From positions 1 through 18,544 of the forward strand of contig DGNZ01000144.1 of NCBI GenBank assembly GCA_002389175.1: DNA of 18,544 nucleotides, read 5' to 3'. Positions 15,151-18,544 of the stretch are shown in pieces. This DNA comes from Rhodospirillaceae bacterium UBA4479. GTDB lineage: Bacteria > Pseudomonadota > Alphaproteobacteria > Rhodospirillales > Casp-alpha2. Every line of letters begins with the position of its first letter. The first letter of the stretch is position 1. Under the pieces are notes generated by a model that saw only the letters and a program-made list of their open reading frames with translations, made no database searches and had not been told where the DNA came from. Both the position numbers and the translations under genes were made by a program.

Positions 15151-15220
15151 GCCCGAATCATATCATGGGTTTTAAAAAATCGGATAAAAAAATGAGGTAC
15201 TCAGCGTGTACTGCTGGATA

Positions 15221-16309
15221 TTATCCGGTGCCAGATAGGTACGTACGCGGGTCCTTGGGGCGACGGCCCTTGCGAATTTCAAAATGAAGTTGTGGTTGCG
15301 CGACGGTCCCGGTCGAGCCCACCGTTGAAATCTTTTGGCCGCGTTTCACCTTTTGGCCCCGCTGCACCAATAGCGCATCGTTGTGGGCATAGGCGGTTAC
15401 ATAGCCCCCGGCATGTTTGATCAGCAGTAAATTACCAAAGCCCCTGATTTCATTGCCCGCATAGGCAACAACCCCGTTTTCCGCCGCACGGACCGGGGTG
15501 CCCTTTGGTGCACGAATGTTGATACCGTCGTTACGCAATCCGCCATCCTTGGCCCCAAAGTTAGAAACCACGCGCCCCTTGAGCGGCCACGTAAACCCTT
15601 TACCCGTGCGCGGCGGTGGCGCTGAAACACGGCTGCCCGGTACGGATGGTTTCTTGGGCGGTAGTGCTGCAACTTTTCCGCCCCCAACAGGCACTTTAGT
15701 GGGGATGGCAACGGGTGGTTTCGCGGGCTGTGGCGCTGGTGTTGGCACACGTGCGGTTTGTTGTGGTGGTGGCGAAGAAGGCGTCGAATTAACTACAGTT
15801 TTTTTAGGAATGCTTGTCGGGGATACCACCTGGTTTGACGTTTCCGGGGCCGGAATTGATAAAATAGAGCCTAATTTAATCGTATACGGCGGTTGGCTAT
15901 CGTTCAGGCGCGCCAATTCATACAGGCCCACATCATAACGTTGGGCGATGTTATAAAGCGTATCACCCTGCTGTACCCGATGTTGCCGCCCACGCGGCAA
16001 TTCAATTCGTTGACCCACCCGCAACAAATACGGCGGCGACAATTTGTTGGCGCGAATGATGGCCGATACCGGAAGCCTATGACGACGCGACAGCGCATAA
16101 ACCGTATCGCCTTTGCCTACAGTCACGGCACTGGCAGCCACAAAAGCCGCATCATTGCCCTGGTTCGATTGCACACGGGTGACGTTGCCAGAGCCAGACG
16201 ACTGGACTCTTGGCCCGACCCGGGGCTGATCCTGGGCTGGGATCTGAATGCCACCGCATGACGTCAGCAATAGGATCACGACCAGTGAGGTTAAGGAACG
16301 AGACTTCAT
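15221..16309 (-). CDS. nlpD: NlpD-like LysM/LytM-domain lipoprotein
   Basis: This 362-residue envelope protein is a likely activator of cell-wall amidases during septum splitting. A lipoprotein signal ends in LLLTSC with the lipidated cysteine at 18. LysM1 spans about 63-104 (VGKGDTVYALSRRHRLPVSA) and LysM2 about 110-153 (VQQGDTLYNIAQRYDVGLYE); both should bind peptidoglycan. A Pro/Lys/Val-rich linker (160-235) leads to an M23/LytM domain at about 239-358. The zinc site looks degenerate: the HxGxD motif reads NDGIN (residues 260-264), while H309 and LHFEI (H342) remain. It should therefore be non-hydrolytic, as in E. coli NlpD, whose GNxxRGxGNLxxIKH stretch is also matched. Its ATG overlaps the pcm stop by 4 bases (ATGA), and GAGGAG lies just upstream. 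It is the last clear member of the surE-pcm-nlpD run. Confidence 0.9.
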   Translation of the reverse strand: MKSRSLTSLVVILLLTSCGGIQIPAQDQPRVGPRVQSSGSGNVTRVQSNQGNDAAFVAASAVTVGKGDTVYALSRRHRLPVSAIIRANKLSPPYLLRVGQRIELPRGRQHRVQQGDTLYNIAQRYDVGLYELARLNDSQPPYTIKLGSILSIPAPETSNQVVSPTSIPKKTVVNSTPSSPPPQQTARVPTPAPQPAKPPVAIPTKVPVGGGKVAALPPKKPSVPGSRVSAPPPRTGKGFTWPLKGRVVSNFGAKDGGLRNDGINIRAPKGTPVRAAENGVVAYAGNEIRGFGNLLLIKHAGGYVTAYAHNDALLVQRGQKVKRGQKISTVGSTGTVAQPQLHFEIRKGRRPKDPRTYLSGTG

Positions 16310-16944
16310 CCCCCCTCCTCGTCGCTGATCAATGGCACAAAGCGCACTTCGCCCAATTCCTCGGTCACGATGTCATCTTCGTGCTTAGTAATCTTCAATA
16401 GTTCTTGGGTGCGTTCGTCCAAACCCACGGGGACAATCATGATCCCACCGACATCCAATTGATCGAGCAACACTTCCGGCACATCGATGGCCGCTGCGGT
16501 AACGATAATGCGCGAGAACGGCGCTTGTTCTTTCCAACCCATGGAACCGTCGCCAAATCGCGCAACGACGTTGGTCAATCCGAGTTGCCGAAAACGCTCT
16601 TCGGCCTTAGCCAATAACGGCTTATGGCGTTCCAGTGAATACACCCGACGGCATAGCTTGGATAAAATGGATGTCTGATACCCAGACCCCGTGCCGATTT
16701 CCAATACCTTTTGGCGATCATCAAGTTGAAGCGCCTCGGTCATCAGGGCGACGACGGTCGGTTGCGAGATCGTCTGATGCAGACCAATCGGGAGTGATGA
16801 ATTTTCAAACGCCCGGTCTTGAAAGGCTTCGGGCACAAAAAATGTGCGCGGAATATCATGGATGGCGTTCAGAACGTTTTCAGAAAAACGGCCGTCAGCA
16901 GCCAATTGCGCGCGAAGTGTATCAGCGGTCGGCAACGACAGCAT
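16306..16944 (-). CDS. pcm: Protein-L-isoaspartate O-methyltransferase
   Basis: The enzyme transfers a methyl group from S-adenosylmethionine to L-isoaspartyl residues of aged proteins, starting their repair in the cytoplasm. The 212 residues show the family's RTFFVPEAFQDRAFEN near 33-48, the substrate-site motif QTISQP at 57-62, SAM motif I VLEIGTGSGYQT at 80-91, YSLERHKPL for the following strand, FSRIIVTAAAIDVPE, and GGIMIVPVG as motif III. ATG 16944 overlaps the surE stop as TGATG; a GTG one codon upstream (16947) would overlap by four bases and cannot be excluded. Its own stop overlaps the nlpD start. The tight overlaps imply a single translated unit of surE, pcm and nlpD. Confidence 0.95.
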   Translation of the reverse strand: MLSLPTADTLRAQLAADGRFSENVLNAIHDIPRTFFVPEAFQDRAFENSSLPIGLHQTISQPTVVALMTEALQLDDRQKVLEIGTGSGYQTSILSKLCRRVYSLERHKPLLAKAEERFRQLGLTNVVARFGDGSMGWKEQAPFSRIIVTAAAIDVPEVLLDQLDVGGIMIVPVGLDERTQELLKITKHEDDIVTEELGEVRFVPLISDEEGG

Positions 16945-17711
16945 CACCCCAAGCCATCCTTTAACTTCTTCAGCGTGCCCCGGTGTGTAAGGTCTAGCGC
17001 CAATGGCGTGACCGAGACTTGATTAGAATTCACAGCGTTCAGGTCACTGCCGCGCATATATTTGTCTTCGTCGCGTTGCGGACCAATCCAAAAATAATCG
17101 TCGCCGCGTGGGTCCGTGCCCTTGGTCAAAGCACCACCGATCTTGCGACGGCCTTGGGCGCATACTTCGATGCCTTCGACTTTGGTCGACAAGACGTCCG
17201 GGAAATTCACATTGATGAAGATACCGCTGGGCCAACCCTGCTTGATAAGCTTTTTCAACACGATGGGTGTCCACTTGCGTGCCGTGGCCCACTTAACGGT
17301 ATGGCGGTCCTGATACACTTGGCTGAGCGCGACAGAGGGTATGCCCAACAAGGCCCCTTCCATGGCTGCTGCGACGGTGCCGGAATACGTGACATCCTCG
17401 CCCAAATTGCCGCCACGATTGATCCCAGACAGCACCAGATCAGGGCGCTTGTCGGTCATGATCTGGCTGACGGCTAACAAAACCGCATCAGTCGGCGTGC
17501 CATCAACGGCGTATTTGTGATCTGAGACATGTCGGATACGCAATGGACGACGCAAGGTTAGCGAATGGCTGGTCGCTGATTGTTCAGTTTCCGGGGCACA
17601 TACCCATAATTCACCAACATGCGGGCGTATCGCGTCTTCGAGGGCTTTGAGCCCCGGCGCATGGATGCCGTCGTCGTTAGATAATAACACGCGCGCTTTT
17701 TTAAGGTTCAT
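16944..17711 (-). CDS. surE: 5'/3'-nucleotidase SurE
   Basis: SurE is a metal-dependent phosphatase that acts on nucleoside monophosphates and is linked to stationary-phase survival and stress. From ATG 17711 it is 255 residues. The metal-binding signature LLSNDDGIHAPGL places aspartates at 13 and 14. S45 (EQSATSHSLT) and N98 (LSGINRGGNLGEDVTYSGTV) fill the other expected ligand positions. AAAMEGALLGIPSVALS completes the conserved core. The start is uncertain: adjacent ATGs at 17714 and 17711 lie just after the serS stop (17719-17721), and an in-frame ATG at 17726 would overlap serS by 8 nt with AAGG very close to it. MNLKKARVLLSNDDG fits the family best. Its stop overlaps the pcm start. Confidence 0.95.
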   Translation of the reverse strand: MNLKKARVLLSNDDGIHAPGLKALEDAIRPHVGELWVCAPETEQSATSHSLTLRRPLRIRHVSDHKYAVDGTPTDAVLLAVSQIMTDKRPDLVLSGINRGGNLGEDVTYSGTVAAAMEGALLGIPSVALSQVYQDRHTVKWATARKWTPIVLKKLIKQGWPSGIFINVNFPDVLSTKVEGIEVCAQGRRKIGGALTKGTDPRGDDYFWIGPQRDEDKYMRGSDLNAVNSNQVSVTPLALDLTHRGTLKKLKDGLG

Positions 17712-17718
17712 CATCCGT

Positions 17719-18544
17719 TCAGGCATCCGCCTTCAAGACTTCGAGGCCACCCATATAAGGCCGCAACACATCAGGAATCACGACCGATCCATCGGCTTGT
17801 TGGTAGTTTTCCAGCACTGCAATCAACGTCCGGCCCACGGCCAAACCAGAACCATTAAGGGTATGCACGAACTGCGTGCCCTTCTCGCCCGCGACTTTGT
17901 AGCGCGCATTCATCCGCCGGGCCTGATACTCGCCACATACGGAACAGCTTGAGATTTCGCGGTAATTGTCCTGGGCTGGCAACCAGACTTCGATGTCGTA
18001 TGTTTTACGCGCACCTGCACCCATATCGCCCGTACACAACACAATGGTGCGGAACGGCAGCCCCAGCTTGACCAAAATATCTTCGGCGCATGATGTCATA
18101 CGCTCCAATTCGTCCATGGACTCTTCTGGTTTGGTCACAGACACCATTTCAACCTTGGTGAATTGGTGTTGGCGGATCATGCCACGGGTATCTCTGCCTG
18201 CCGCCCCCGCTTCGGATCGGAAACACCATGTCATCGCGGTAAAGCGTCGGGGAAGATAACTTTCTTCGACCGTTAGCTCGGCCACAATATTTGTCAGTGG
18301 CACCTCAGCCGTTGGGATCAGCCAATACCCGTCGGTGGTCCGGAACAGGTCATCCCCAAATTTTGGCAACTGTCCCGTGCCGAACATGGTGGCGTCGTTA
18401 ACCAGTGCGGGCGGATTGGTCTCAACATATCCAAATTCATTCACGTTGTGATCCAGCATGAACGCACCCAGGGCACGTTCCAGGCGCGCCAAGCCACCCG
18501 ACAACAACACAAAACGCGATCCCGCGATTTTGGCTGCCGTCTGG
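17719..18544 (-). CDS. serS: Seryl-tRNA synthetase, C-terminal catalytic part (cut by window edge)
   Basis: SerRS charges tRNA-Ser with serine, and also charges tRNA-Sec in organisms that have it. The frame stays open to the right end of the window (18543), so the N-terminal coiled-coil arm and the start codon are outside it. About 274 residues of the class II catalytic domain are visible, beginning AAKIAGSRFVLLSGGLARLE. They include the serine-binding TAEVPLTN segment, motif 2 as CFRSEAGAAGRDTRG followed by HQFTKVEM, the ETSSCSVC-like segment here reading EISSCSVCGEYQARR, and motif 3 as NGSGLAVGRTLIAVLENYQ followed by IPDVLRPYMGG. The start of surE follows within about 10 nt of its stop, so serS is the visible upstream member of the surE-pcm-nlpD unit. 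Confidence 0.97.
   Translation of the reverse strand, partial: QTAAKIAGSRFVLLSGGLARLERALGAFMLDHNVNEFGYVETNPPALVNDATMFGTGQLPKFGDDLFRTTDGYWLIPTAEVPLTNIVAELTVEESYLPRRFTAMTWCFRSEAGAAGRDTRGMIRQHQFTKVEMVSVTKPEESMDELERMTSCAEDILVKLGLPFRTIVLCTGDMGAGARKTYDIEVWLPAQDNYREISSCSVCGEYQARRMNARYKVAGEKGTQFVHTLNGSGLAVGRTLIAVLENYQQADGSVVIPDVLRPYMGGLEVLKADA

Noticed and set aside
15165..15220. Possible terminator between nlpD and the small membrane protein gene
   Set aside because: A T tract exists on the minus strand, but the only stem before it is GTAC/GTAC of four pairs, too weak to call.

Overview
The window looks like a piece of an alphaproteobacterial chromosome, probably Rhodospirillales-like and of moderate GC. 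The grounds are the gene set (TrmFO; YajC-SecD-SecF followed by a Mth938/NDUFAF3-type protein; an NDUFAF6-type squalene/phytoene-synthase-fold protein; iron superoxide dismutase; a DUF815 ATPase divergent from yajC; serS-surE-pcm-nlpD) and the protein sequences. This is an inference from remembered families; no database search was possible. The window is almost fully coding: no gap between genes exceeds 300 bases, and the largest (about 220 bp) is the yajC/DUF815 divergent promoter region.

Region 1 (1-2385) is the accessory-looking end. Two tandem paralogous small proteins of unknown function face a pentapeptide-repeat gene on the other strand. That gene is split by an apparent one-base deletion near 1839, which separates a clean N-terminal half from a C-terminal half having no convincing start of its own.

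Region 2 (2386-8410) holds trmFO (tRNA m5U54 methylation), an aldo/keto reductase convergent with it, and a 1094-residue exported protein. The last has a signal peptide, a short ankyrin-like N-terminus, a very long proline-rich disordered middle carrying recurring short motifs, and a compact unrecognised C-terminal domain. It is the least explained and most interesting gene here.

Region 3 (8416-13584) is a leftward cluster for membrane-protein biogenesis. yajC, secD and secF (Sec translocon accessory complex) lead into a Mth938/DUF498 protein, homologue of complex I assembly factor NDUFAF3. Further along the same strand is an NDUFAF6-like protein. An iron superoxide dismutase gene on the opposite strand, with its own strong terminator, sits between the two assembly-factor homologues.

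Region 4 (13804-18544) begins with a DUF815 AAA+ ATPase divergent from yajC. It ends with the leftward, tightly overlapping run serS (cut by the window edge), surE, pcm and nlpD: seryl-tRNA synthetase, survival-type nucleotidase, isoaspartyl protein repair, and a LysM/LytM lipoprotein with a degenerate peptidase site. A small three-helix membrane protein follows where enterobacteria carry rpoS. No tRNA or rRNA genes, insertion sequences, CRISPR arrays or attachment sites were seen.
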